From Nocardioides sp. (GTDB taxonomy: Bacteria > Actinomycetota > Actinomycetes > Propionibacteriales > Nocardioidaceae), in the NCBI GenBank assembly GCA_037045645.1, contig JBAOIH010000010.1:124001-188000 (forward strand): a stretch of 64,000 nt of DNA, given 5' to 3'. The first letter of the stretch is position 1; each line of letters opens with the position of its first letter. The translations under genes were made by a program, and so were the position numbers. Under the pieces are notes generated by a model, which saw only the letters and a program-made list of their open reading frames with translations, was not told where the DNA came from and did no database searches. This document shows, in pieces, positions 54,031 to 61,511 of the stretch.

Positions 54031-54471
54031 GTGCGTACGCCTCCACATGCTCTCGATATCGTGATCGAGCCTTCGTTGGGGTTCCTCAGGAGCACGGTAG
54101 GGACGACCACCGACAAAAGGACTTCCGCGCGGGAACGTACGCGTTGCAAGACCACCGCGACAGCGGCCTATCCCCAGCGCCTGGGGATAACTCTGTGAGT
54201 CTTGTGAGGGAGCCGTGGACGACACGCGATGCGATGTGGATAGCGGTGTGGACATTCTGCGGCGATTCTCGCCAGTCCTGCCTCTGACCTGCGCGAACAC
54301 GTATCCACAGCATGCAGCCAGGAACCGTGCAGAGAACATTTTGTTCATCTTCTCGCCATCTGGACGACGTTGCCGGTTAGTCGACAAAGAGCCCGAAGAA
54401 CCCGCCTTTCCACAGGTAAACGAGGTTCTCCACAGGAGGTGTGAAGGTCGTGGAGGTGTCACACTCAGCCG
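54031..54471. promoter_or_regulatory. dnaB/MATE upstream region with several DnaA-box-like sites
   Basis: A 441-base gap between divergent dnaB and MATE genes. It contains a 9-base inverted repeat (TATCCCCAG / CTGGGGATA at 54169-54189) and several sites one base from the DnaA box consensus: CTATCCACA (minus, 54235-54243), ATGTCCACA (minus, 54247-54255), GTATCCACA (plus, 54301-54309) and TTCTCCACA (plus, 54426-54434). Also TTATCCCCA (minus, 54182-54190). These could tie dnaB expression to DnaA. Whether DnaA binds here is not known. Confidence 0.5.
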
Positions 54472-55812
54472 GTGAAATCGGTCGACCGCGAGATCTGGCG
54501 TCTGGCCGTACCCGCCTTCCTCGCGCTCATTGCCGAACCCGTCTACCTACTCGCCGATGCGGCCATCGTCGGTCATCTCGGCACCGCCGAACTCGCGGGG
54601 CTCGGCTTGGCCGCCGCGATACTCCAGACCGCCATCGGCCTGTGCGTCTTCCTGGCCTACGGCACCACGGCGTCGGTCTCACGCCTGCTCGGCGCGCGCG
54701 ACGAACGCGCGGCGCTGGCCCAAGGCGTGGACGGTCTGTGGCTCGCCCTGGTGATCGGTCTCGGTGTCACCGCACTCGGCGTCACGCTCACCGACTGGCT
54801 GATCGGGCTCTTCGGCGCCAGCGCCGTCGTGACCGACTCTGGTGCCACCTATCTGCGGATCGCGTTCTTCGGGACCACGCCCCTACTGCTGATGCTCGCG
54901 GCCACGGGCGTTCTGCGCGGACTGCTCGACACGCGTACGCCCTTGTATGTCGCGGTCGGGGGCAACGCGCTAAACGTGGCGCTCAACTTCCTGCTCGTCT
55001 ACGGCTGGGGGCCGGTGTCCGCGTACGGCATCGCCGGCGCCGCGATGGGTTCGGTGGCGGCGCAGGCGCTCAGCGCGTTCGCGCTGGTGGCGGTGGTCGT
55101 ACGCGCGGCTCGACAACGCGGGGCCTCGTTGCGCCCGGACCTGCCCGGCATTCGAAGCGCTGGACGCGCGGGCGTGCCATTGCTGATCCGTACCCTCACG
55201 CTGCGGGCTGCGCTGCTTGTCGGGACGTACGCCGTGGTGCTCGCCAGCCCCGGCGGCACCCGGGACGAAACCAACCTGGCGGCACATCAGATCGCGATCA
55301 CCTTGTGGGGCTTCCTGGCGTTTGCTCTCGATGCGATCGCGATCGCCGCGCAGGCGCTGACCGGGCGGGCGCTGGGATCTGGCGATGTCGACTACGCGCG
55401 TGCCGTGACGCGCCGGATGATCCGGTGGGGCCTGTGGTCGGGGATCGTGACCGGGGTGCTGCTGGCCTTGTCCTCGCCCTGGTTGGGACGGCTGTTCACC
55501 GGCGACGCTGCGGTGCGCGAACTGCTGGTGCCGGTCTTGCTGGTGGCAGCGCTGGGTCAACCGCTGGCGGGCGTGGTGTTTGTGCTGGACGGGGTGCTGA
55601 TCGGCGCGGGCGACGGGACGTACCTGGCCTGGGCAGGCCTGGTCGTGCTGGTGGTCTATGCCCCGGTCGTCATGGTGGCCGCGCTCGGCCCAGGTGGGTT
55701 GGTGCCGGTGTGGGTCGCGATGTGCGCGGTCTTCATGGGCGCGCGGGCGGTCGTGCTGTTGCGCCGGGAACGCGGCGATGCCTGGATGGTGGTGGGTGGT
55801 CGGTCGGGGTAG
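54472..55812 (+). CDS. MATE-family efflux transporter
   Basis: A 446-residue multidrug and toxin extrusion transporter with 12 membrane helices in two similar halves (MKSVDREIWRLAVPAFLALI; GHLGTAELAGLGLAAAI in the first half, NLAAHQIAITLWGFLAFALDA in the second). Driven by Na+ or H+; the coupling ion is not clear from the sequence. The GTG start at 54472 is preceded by a weak site. It reads away from dnaB and toward the ribosomal genes. Confidence 0.93.
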   Translation: MKSVDREIWRLAVPAFLALIAEPVYLLADAAIVGHLGTAELAGLGLAAAILQTAIGLCVFLAYGTTASVSRLLGARDERAALAQGVDGLWLALVIGLGVTALGVTLTDWLIGLFGASAVVTDSGATYLRIAFFGTTPLLLMLAATGVLRGLLDTRTPLYVAVGGNALNVALNFLLVYGWGPVSAYGIAGAAMGSVAAQALSAFALVAVVVRAARQRGASLRPDLPGIRSAGRAGVPLLIRTLTLRAALLVGTYAVVLASPGGTRDETNLAAHQIAITLWGFLAFALDAIAIAAQALTGRALGSGDVDYARAVTRRMIRWGLWSGIVTGVLLALSSPWLGRLFTGDAAVRELLVPVLLVAALGQPLAGVVFVLDGVLIGAGDGTYLAWAGLVVLVVYAPVVMVAALGPGGLVPVWVAMCAVFMGARAVVLLRRERGDAWMVVGGRSG

Positions 55813-55832
55813 GCCCCCGCTTCGTCCGCTCA

Positions 55833-55880
55833 GCCCCCGGATCATCGGGGGTTGAGCGGACCACAGTCCGCTCGACCCCC
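55833..55880. repeat. Family D repeat
   Basis: Two hairpins side by side: CCCCCGGATCATCGGGGG, then GAGCGGACCACAGTCCGCTC. They lie in the gap after the MATE gene. The second hairpin matches one at the end of the GH3 gene (32685-32704) apart from three loop bases. It may serve as a terminator for the MATE gene. Confidence 0.8.
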
Positions 55881-55904
55881 ACCTGCCGCCCGGGAAATGC
55901 ACCA

Positions 55905-55933
55905 CGGCCCGCCACCCCGGGGGTGGCGGGCCG
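55905..55933 (-). terminator. Rho-independent-type terminator of the rpsF-ssb-rpsR-rplI operon
   Basis: A 14-base perfect stem (CGGCCCGCCACCCC with GGGGTGGCGGGCCG) around one unpaired base, 21 bases after the rplI stop in the direction of transcription. The following bases on the minus strand (TGGTGCATTTCC) are only mildly T-rich, so it is a GC-rich terminator of the kind common in actinobacteria. Confidence 0.75.
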
Positions 55934-55953
55934 CGCAGAGCGAGAACTCGGGG

Positions 55954-56400
55954 TCAGCCCGGGATCACGTTGAGCGCCACGTTGGCGCTCACGCCGTCGA
56001 TGAGCTTCACCGACACGGAGTGGGCACCGAGCGACTTGATCGGGTTGCCGAGCACGATCGAACGCTTGTCGACCGACTCGCCGGCGACGGCCGACAGAGC
56101 CGAGGCGATCTCGTTGGTGGTGACGGCGCCGAAGAGGCGGCCACCCGCACCGGCCTTGACCTTCAGGTCCACCGGCGAGCCCTCGAGCTTGCCCTTGACC
56201 TCGGTCGCGTGGTCAGCGTCGCGCAGGGCACGAGCCGAACGAGCCGACTTGATCGCGTCGACCTCCTTCTGGCCGCCGCGGGTCCAGCGGATCGCCACGC
56301 CACGGGGCAGGAGGTAGTTGCGGGCGTACCCGTCCTTGACCTCCACCACGTCACCGGGGGTGCCGAGGTTGTCGACTTCCTGAGTCAGGATGATCTTCAT
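55954..56400 (-). CDS. rplI: 50S ribosomal protein L9
   Basis: Ribosomal protein L9, 148 residues. The N-terminal rRNA-binding domain has KIILTQEVDNLGTPGDVVEVKDGYARNYLLPRG, the L9 signature, and the C-terminal domain follows after the central helix. Last gene of the minus-strand operon, 14 bases after rpsR. Confidence 0.97.
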   Translation of the reverse strand: MKIILTQEVDNLGTPGDVVEVKDGYARNYLLPRGVAIRWTRGGQKEVDAIKSARSARALRDADHATEVKGKLEGSPVDLKVKAGAGGRLFGAVTTNEIASALSAVAGESVDKRSIVLGNPIKSLGAHSVSVKLIDGVSANVALNVIPG

Positions 56401-56414
56401 GCCAAAGCCTCCCT

Positions 56415-56651
56415 TCAGCGACCGGTCGAGGTGTAGGGCAGCAGCGCGAGTTCGCGCGCGTTCTTGACCGCGATGGCCACGTCACGCTGGTGCTGGACGC
56501 AGTTGCCGGTCACGCGACGCGCACGGATCTTGCCGCGGTCGGAGATGAACTTGCGGAGCAGCGTGGCGTCCTTGTAGTCGACGCCCTCGGCTCCTTCCTT
56601 GCAGAACTGGCAAACCTTCTTCTTGGGCTTGCGAATCACTGCCTTGGCCAT
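56415..56651 (-). CDS. rpsR: 30S ribosomal protein S18
   Basis: Ribosomal protein S18, 78 residues. Carries CQFC near the N-terminus, half of a zinc site of the C-plus type, and the S18 signature IRARRVTGNCVQHQRDVA, whose Cys may complete the site. In the operon it lies between ssb and rplI, as usual. Confidence 0.97.
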   Translation of the reverse strand: MAKAVIRKPKKKVCQFCKEGAEGVDYKDATLLRKFISDRGKIRARRVTGNCVQHQRDVAIAVKNARELALLPYTSTGR

Positions 56652-56707
56652 TGTGGTGCTCCCTTTCAGTGAGCCCGGCCCTCAAGGCGGAGGGACGGAA
56701 TGGAATG

Positions 56708-56887
56708 TTGTGTGCTTCTCACCGTGGTTTCGAGACACCCGCTGCGCGGGCTCCTCAACCAGCAGTGGGTGGTGCTTCGTGCCGGTTTCGAGACGCCCGC
56801 TGGCGCGGGCTCCTCAACCACCGGTGGGTGGTGCTTCTCACCGTGGTTTCGAGACGCCCGCTGCGCGGGCTCCTCAACCACCGGTGC
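56708..56887. repeat. Family A repeat, three tandem copies of about 60 bases
   Basis: Between ssb and rpsR three near-identical units repeat with ~60-base period: GTGCTTCTCACCGTGGTTTC ... CTCCTCAACCACCGG. Each contains the GCCCGCTGCGCGGGC hairpin. The middle unit is slightly diverged. They lie inside the transcribed space of an essential operon, so they are presumably read through. Confidence 0.9.
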
Positions 56888-56893
56888 TGTTGA

Positions 56894-57454
56894 TCAGAAC
56901 GGGGGCTCGTCCGAGCCCACGCCGGGGGCGTTCCAGGGGTCGGACCCACCGGAGCCGCCCGAGTTGCCGCCCTGCTGGCCACTGGGCCGGCTGGGCTGGG
57001 CCCACGGGTCGCCACCGCCGGAGCCACCCTGCTGGCCGCCCCCGTAGGAGCCGCCACCCTGGTTGCCGCCGTAGGACCCACCGCCGCCACCCGACGAACG
57101 GGTGACCTTGGCGGACGCATAACGCAACGACGGACCAACCTCGTCGACCTCGAGCTCGATGACGGTGCGCTTCTCACCCTCGCGCGTCTCGTACGACCGC
57201 TGCTTGAGGCGGCCCTGGACGATCACCCGCATGCCCTTGGTGAGGGTCTCTGCGGCGTTCTCCGCGGCCTGCCGCCACACCGAGCAGGAAAGGAACAGCG
57301 CGTCGCCGTCCTTCCACTCGTTGGTCTGACGGTCGAAGGTGCGCGGCGTCGACGCGATCCGGAAGTTGGCCACGGCCGACCCACTGGGGGTGAAGCGCAG
57401 CTCGGGGTCGTCGACGAGGTTGCCGACAACGGTGATAACGGTTTCGCCTGCCAT
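56894..57454 (-). CDS. ssb: Single-stranded DNA-binding protein
   Basis: SSB, 186 residues. N-terminal OB-fold (TVITVVGNLVDDPELRFTPSG, residues ~4-110), a long Gly-rich linker (GGNQGGGSYGGGQQGGSGGG), and the acidic tip ending SDEPPF that binds partner proteins. Part of the rpsF-ssb-rpsR-rplI operon. Length and layout match actinobacterial SsbA. Confidence 0.97.
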   Translation of the reverse strand: MAGETVITVVGNLVDDPELRFTPSGSAVANFRIASTPRTFDRQTNEWKDGDALFLSCSVWRQAAENAAETLTKGMRVIVQGRLKQRSYETREGEKRTVIELEVDEVGPSLRYASAKVTRSSGGGGGSYGGNQGGGSYGGGQQGGSGGGDPWAQPSRPSGQQGGNSGGSGGSDPWNAPGVGSDEPPF

Positions 57455-57533
57455 CTGGAGGTCTCCTGTTCGGATGCTTCGCTCTTAGGTGTCACTGCTC
57501 ATGGTGCCAACCCCCACTGACATTGCGGGAGGG

Positions 57534-57542
57534 TTATCCACA
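57534..57542 (+). promoter_or_regulatory. Perfect DnaA box (TTATCCACA)
   Basis: TTATCCACA matches the DnaA box consensus exactly. It lies between rpsF and ssb, three bases after the rpsF stop in the direction of transcription. A single perfect box may be chance, but several near-perfect boxes lie 3 kb away by dnaB. Confidence 0.5.
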
Positions 57543-57544
57543 GA

Positions 57545-57835
57545 TCAGTGAGCGTCGGGGCGAAGGACCTTCGTACGCATGATGGACTCGTTGAGGCTGA
57601 GCTGACGGTTGAACTCCTTCACCGTCGCCGGCTCGGCCGTCAGGTTGAGGATCGCGTAGATGCCCTCAGCGTTCTTGTTGATCTCGTACGCCAGGCGGCG
57701 CTTGCCCCAGACGTCGACCTTGTCGACAGAGCCGCCGTCCTTGCGGATGACGTTGAGATACTTGTCCAACGAGGGCTCGATGGTCCGCTCGTCGAGACTC
57801 GGGTCGAGGATGACCACTACTTCATATGCGCGCAA
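57545..57835 (-). CDS. rpsF: 30S ribosomal protein S6
   Basis: Ribosomal protein S6, 96 residues. RAYEVVVILDPSLDERTIEP at the N-terminus and NKNAEGIYAILNLTAEP in the middle are diagnostic. It begins at a TTG (57835) after AGGAGG ten bases upstream; the frame continues upstream but the S6 N-terminus fixes the start. First gene of the operon. The divergent kinase gene lies 208 bases away. Confidence 0.96.
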   Translation of the reverse strand: MRAYEVVVILDPSLDERTIEPSLDKYLNVIRKDGGSVDKVDVWGKRRLAYEINKNAEGIYAILNLTAEPATVKEFNRQLSLNESIMRTKVLRPDAH

Positions 57836-58043
57836 AGCTGTCTCCACCTCCTGTGGGCTCAGCGGCCACGGACTGTCCGTGGCAGGAGGGCTTTCGCAAA
57901 TCGAGACTCCCACGTCATGCTGACCAGTGAGTCTCTGCACCCGGCACGGATCGCCGCGCAGGGAACACCGAAGGCTAACAGCGCACGCGCGAGCCGACCC
58001 AATCGCGCGTACGCCCGCAACGGAGAGGGTAGGGAGGGCGTCG

Positions 58044-59198
58044 ATGTCCGAGCCCAGCACTCCTCACCCCCGCGACCGCGCGATCGCCGGTCGCTATGTG
58101 CTGCTCGACGTCATCGGCCATGGCGGCATGGGCACCGTGTGGCGGGCCTGGGACCTCAAGACCGAGGACCACGTGGCCGCGAAGGTGCTGGCCCATCACT
58201 CCTCGTCGATGCTGTTGAGGTTCGTACGCGAGCAGGGTCTGCGCATCCACCACCCACATGTCGTCGCACCGACCTCGTGGGCCGCGGAGGACGACGCGGT
58301 GGTCTTCACGATGGATCTCGTACGCGGTGGGTCGCTCGCGGGCCTGCTCGCCGAGCACGGGCCGCTGCCGCAGTCGTACGCCGCGATCCTGCTGGATCAA
58401 CTGCTCGCCGCACTCGAAGCCGTGCACGAGCAGGGCGTCGTACACCGCGACGTGAAGCCGGCCAATCTGCTGCTGGACCCGACCGGGCCGGGTCGCCCGC
58501 ATCTGCGGTTGGGCGACTTCGGCGTCGCGGTCCCACTGGACGACGCGCGCCTCACCCATGCGCCGGGCGTGGTCGGCACCGAGGGCTACATGCCACCCGA
58601 GCAGCAGGCCGGCGAGAAGCCGGACCCGCGCTCGGATCTCTACGCCGCGGGTGCGGTGATCTGTGAGGCCATCACGGGCGTACGCCCCCAGCCAGGCCAG
58701 TCGATCCAGGCCCCGGCCGGGCCGTTGCACGATCTGCTCGCGGCACTCACTCAGCCGGACCCGGCACAGCGACCCGCCAGCGCCTCAGCGGCACGACACA
58801 CACTGCACGCGCTCGGCCTGCCGACCGACGAGCCTTGGCGGCGCGATCCGCGACCGCCGTACGTGCCCGACCGCATCGCGCCCGATCCGAGCAGCACCGC
58901 AGCCACGAGCCCTGGCCCGACCAGAGTTCGCCCCCGGCCTCGCGACGACCGCTCGTGGCTGATCGAGCCACCGCAGCAGGACGACACGATCCGGCCCGAG
59001 GGGTTCGCGGTCGACCCGATCGCCGCAGAGGCGATGCACATCCGGATGGCGCAACGCGCCGTCAACCCGCTGCCGTCACACCTGCTCAGCGAGTCGCCCG
59101 ATCAGCCGGCCTCGCGTCCGCACTCGAAGGTTGCCATCGCGATCGCCGGTGGTCTGATCATCGTGTTGCTCGTCGTGCTGGTCCTGACGCTGCTCTGA
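58044..59198 (+). CDS. Serine/threonine protein kinase with a C-terminal membrane anchor
   Basis: A 384-residue Hanks-type kinase. Gly-rich loop GHGGMGTVW near residue 25, Lys in VAAKVLA, catalytic HRDVKPANLLL near residue 137, DFG (LGDFGVAV) and the activation-segment PE in YMPPEQQ. A ~100-residue Pro/Arg-rich juxtamembrane linker is followed by one hydrophobic helix (IAGGLIIVLLVVLVLTLL) right at the C-terminus, so there is no extracellular sensor domain. It is divergent from rpsF. Confidence 0.93.
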   Translation: MSEPSTPHPRDRAIAGRYVLLDVIGHGGMGTVWRAWDLKTEDHVAAKVLAHHSSSMLLRFVREQGLRIHHPHVVAPTSWAAEDDAVVFTMDLVRGGSLAGLLAEHGPLPQSYAAILLDQLLAALEAVHEQGVVHRDVKPANLLLDPTGPGRPHLRLGDFGVAVPLDDARLTHAPGVVGTEGYMPPEQQAGEKPDPRSDLYAAGAVICEAITGVRPQPGQSIQAPAGPLHDLLAALTQPDPAQRPASASAARHTLHALGLPTDEPWRRDPRPPYVPDRIAPDPSSTAATSPGPTRVRPRPRDDRSWLIEPPQQDDTIRPEGFAVDPIAAEAMHIRMAQRAVNPLPSHLLSESPDQPASRPHSKVAIAIAGGLIIVLLVVLVLTLL

Positions 59199-59271
59199 CC
59201 TGCGCGGATGCGTACGCGTCCGCTTTGAGTCCGCAGAAGACTCAAAGTGCAGCCGGGCTAATCTCGGCCCT

Positions 59272-60066
59272 ATGACGCTCCCCATCGGCGCCCACGTCGA
59301 CCAGACCGACCCGATCGCCGAGGCCAAGGCTCGCGGCACGAATCTGGTGCAGTTCTTCCTCGGCGACCCGCAGGGCTACAAGGGTCCTGAGATTCGGTAC
59401 GAAGGCGGCGCGGCAGCCCTCAAGAGCGACGCCGAATCCGCAGGGATCGATCTCTACGTCCACGCTCCCTACATCGTCAATGTCGCCACCACGAACAACC
59501 GGATCAGGATCCCGAGCCGCAAACTGCTCCAGCAGCATCTCGACGCGGCGGCGAGCATCGGCGCCAAAGGGCTGATCGTGCACGGCGGTCACGTCAACAA
59601 GAGCGACGACCCCGCGGTCGGTTTCGACAACTGGCGCAAGGCCATCGAGGCCACCGACCTCAAGATCCCGCTGCTGATCGAGAACACCGCAGGCGGCGAC
59701 AACGCGATGGCACGCCACCTGGACAGGATCGCGGGCGTCTGGGCCGCTATCGAGACGGCCGAAGGCGCCGAGAACGTCGGTTTCTGTCTGGACACCTGCC
59801 ACGCGTGGGCTGGCGGCATCCACCTCGGCGACGCAGTGCAACGGATCAGGTCCATCACCGGGCGGATCGACCTCGTACACGCCAACGACTCTCGCGACGG
59901 CTTCGACTCCGGTGCCGACCGGCACGCCAACTTCGGCAACGGCAACCTGCCTGCGGACGAGTTCGCGGCGGTCGTACGAGACGCCGGTGCGCCCGTCATC
60001 TGCGAGACCCCGGGCGGTGCGGAGGAGCACATCGCCGACTTCGCCTGGTTGCGCGACCGGCTCTGA
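59272..60066 (+). CDS. nfo: Endonuclease IV (AP endonuclease)
   Basis: A 264-residue TIM-barrel endonuclease of the Nfo family, which cuts DNA at abasic sites in base excision repair. Metal-ligand positions: VHAPYIVN near residue 63, VHGGHVN near residue 103, LLIENTAGG, CLDTCHAWAGG near residue 175, and VHANDSRDGFDSGADRH. Length is slightly short of the E. coli enzyme (285). It stands alone; 254 bases separate it from the next gene. Confidence 0.92.
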   Translation: MTLPIGAHVDQTDPIAEAKARGTNLVQFFLGDPQGYKGPEIRYEGGAAALKSDAESAGIDLYVHAPYIVNVATTNNRIRIPSRKLLQQHLDAAASIGAKGLIVHGGHVNKSDDPAVGFDNWRKAIEATDLKIPLLIENTAGGDNAMARHLDRIAGVWAAIETAEGAENVGFCLDTCHAWAGGIHLGDAVQRIRSITGRIDLVHANDSRDGFDSGADRHANFGNGNLPADEFAAVVRDAGAPVICETPGGAEEHIADFAWLRDRL

Positions 60067-60174
60067 CACTGCCCGATGGGGAGTTCGCCCCATCGCCAAT
60101 TCGGCCGGTCGGTCGCAGTCTGGTCTCACCAACCACCGGAGTGTTCGGGCCTCCAGAAACGAAAGGTGAGACAG

Positions 60175-60231
60175 ATGAAGACCTTGCTCCGAGCACTGCT
60201 CAAGGCCCGCTGCGCCTGCGCGTTGACCTGA
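60175..60231 (+). CDS. Possible 18-residue leader peptide
   Basis: An 18-codon frame (MKTLLRALLKARCACALT) with a good ribosome-binding site (GAAAGGTGAG) and a stop just before a strong hairpin. It is Leu/Ala-rich with two Cys. Position and size suit an attenuation leader for the Fem-type gene 90 bases downstream, or a free small protein. There is no motif to confirm either; this is inference. Confidence 0.4.
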   Translation: MKTLLRALLKARCACALT

Positions 60232-60241
60232 TCGAAGGGGA

Positions 60242-60279
60242 GCGGAAGGGACCCGGGCGTGGGGCCGGGTTCCTTCCGC
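60242..60279 (+). terminator. Hairpin upstream of the Fem-type gene
   Basis: GCGGAAGGGACCCGG (60242-60256) pairs with CCGGGTTCCTTCCGC (60265-60279) with one G-U pair and an 8-base loop. It lies 11 bases after the small leader frame and 42 before the GTG of the Fem-type gene. It may terminate the nfo transcript or act as an attenuator. No T-run follows. Confidence 0.55.
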
Positions 60280-60320
60280 ACTTCGCGGGGTCGGGCAGGT
60301 GCCCCGCTAACCTGACGCAC

Positions 60321-61511
60321 GTGATCGTCGTACGACCGCTGACGCCCGAGCAGCACCTGGAGTTCTTGCGATCTCGCGACTCCGCGAGCTTCCTGCAGAC
60401 CCCCGCCTGGGCCAAGGTGAAGCCCGAATGGCGCGCCGAATCCCTCGGCTGGTTCCGTGGCGACGAACTCATCGGAGCGGGCCTTGTCCTGCACCGACAA
60501 CTGCCGAAGATCAAGCGCTCGTTGGCCTACCTGCCCGAAGGTCCCGTACTGGACTGGGACCTCGACGACCTCAAACCCCTGCTAGACCCGATGGTGCGTC
60601 ACCTCAAGAAGCAGGGGGCGTTCGCCGTACGCATGGGGCCACCGGTGATCACCAGACGCTGGAGCGCAGCCCAGGTCAAGGAGGGGATCGCGAATCCGGA
60701 GGTACGACGGCTCGGCGAGATCGCGCCGCTCGAACGTACGCCGGTCGGCGCGCGCGTCGTCTCGCAACTGCACGAGTTGGGCTGGAAGCCGCAGGCCGTC
60801 GAGGGCGGCTTCGCGGCCGGGCAACCGCAGTACAACTTCGTGATCCCGCTCGCGGGTCGCACCGAGGACGACGTCCTCAAGGGGATGAACCAACTCTGGC
60901 GCCGCAACATCAAGAAGGCGGCCAAGGAGGGGGTTGTGGTCACCCGTGGTTTCGAGACGCTCGCTAACGCTCGCTCCTCAACCACCGGGGCGGCTGCGCC
61001 GGTCGATCAGGGCACAGCTCGTCTCGAAACCACCGGGGCGGGCCTCAAGGCGTTCCACGACCTCTATGTCCACACCGCCGAGCGCGATCACTTCACGCCC
61101 CGGCCGCTGAGTTACTTCCAGACGATGCTCGACGCCCTCGGCGCCGAGGATCCGAGTCGGATCACGCTGTGGTTCGCCCACCACGAGGGCGACCTGGTCG
61201 CGAGCACGATCGCGATCCGGGTCGGCACCCACGCCTGGTATTCGTACGGCGCCTCCTCCACCGAGAAGCGCGAGGTCCGCGGCTCCAACGCGATCCAGTG
61301 GGAGATGATCCGCGACGCGCTCGCGAACGGCTGCGCCGTGTACGACCTGCGCGGCATCACCGACACCCTCGACGCCGAGGACTCCCATGTCGGGCTGATC
61401 CAGTTCAAGGTCGGCACCGGAGGCGAGGCCGTCGAATACGTCGGCGAATGGGACCTGCCGATCAACAGGGTGCTCTACAAGGCCTTCGAGCTCTACATGG
61501 CACGCCGATGA
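60321..61511 (+). CDS. FemAB/MurM-type peptidoglycan bridge aminoacyltransferase with in-frame repeat insertion
   Basis: A 396-residue Fem-type enzyme that adds an amino acid from tRNA to the peptidoglycan stem. N-terminal GNAT fold (TPAWAKVKPEW near residue 35; NQLWRRNIKKAAKEG near residue 193, the Fem coiled-coil arm) and C-terminal GNAT fold (YGASSTEKREVRGSNAIQWEMI). Residues ~209-239 (RGFETLANARSSTTGAAAPV and onwards) are not Fem sequence: they are encoded by a family A repeat in frame. The reading frame is kept, so the protein may still work. The start is the GTG at 60321. It overlaps the alanine racemase gene (ATGA). Confidence 0.9.
   Translation: MIVVRPLTPEQHLEFLRSRDSASFLQTPAWAKVKPEWRAESLGWFRGDELIGAGLVLHRQLPKIKRSLAYLPEGPVLDWDLDDLKPLLDPMVRHLKKQGAFAVRMGPPVITRRWSAAQVKEGIANPEVRRLGEIAPLERTPVGARVVSQLHELGWKPQAVEGGFAAGQPQYNFVIPLAGRTEDDVLKGMNQLWRRNIKKAAKEGVVVTRGFETLANARSSTTGAAAPVDQGTARLETTGAGLKAFHDLYVHTAERDHFTPRPLSYFQTMLDALGAEDPSRITLWFAHHEGDLVASTIAIRVGTHAWYSYGASSTEKREVRGSNAIQWEMIRDALANGCAVYDLRGITDTLDAEDSHVGLIQFKVGTGGEAVEYVGEWDLPINRVLYKAFELYMARR
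60946..61036. repeat. Family A repeat inside the Fem-type coding sequence
   Basis: Reads GTGGTTTCGAGACGCTCGCT ... CTCCTCAACCACCGG, then an opposed half ending GTCTCGAAACCACCGG. About 90 bases (30 codons) with no stop in the reading frame used by the Fem-type gene. Flanking residues KEGVVV and GAGLKAF would join a normal Fem sequence, so it is an insertion. Confidence 0.9.
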
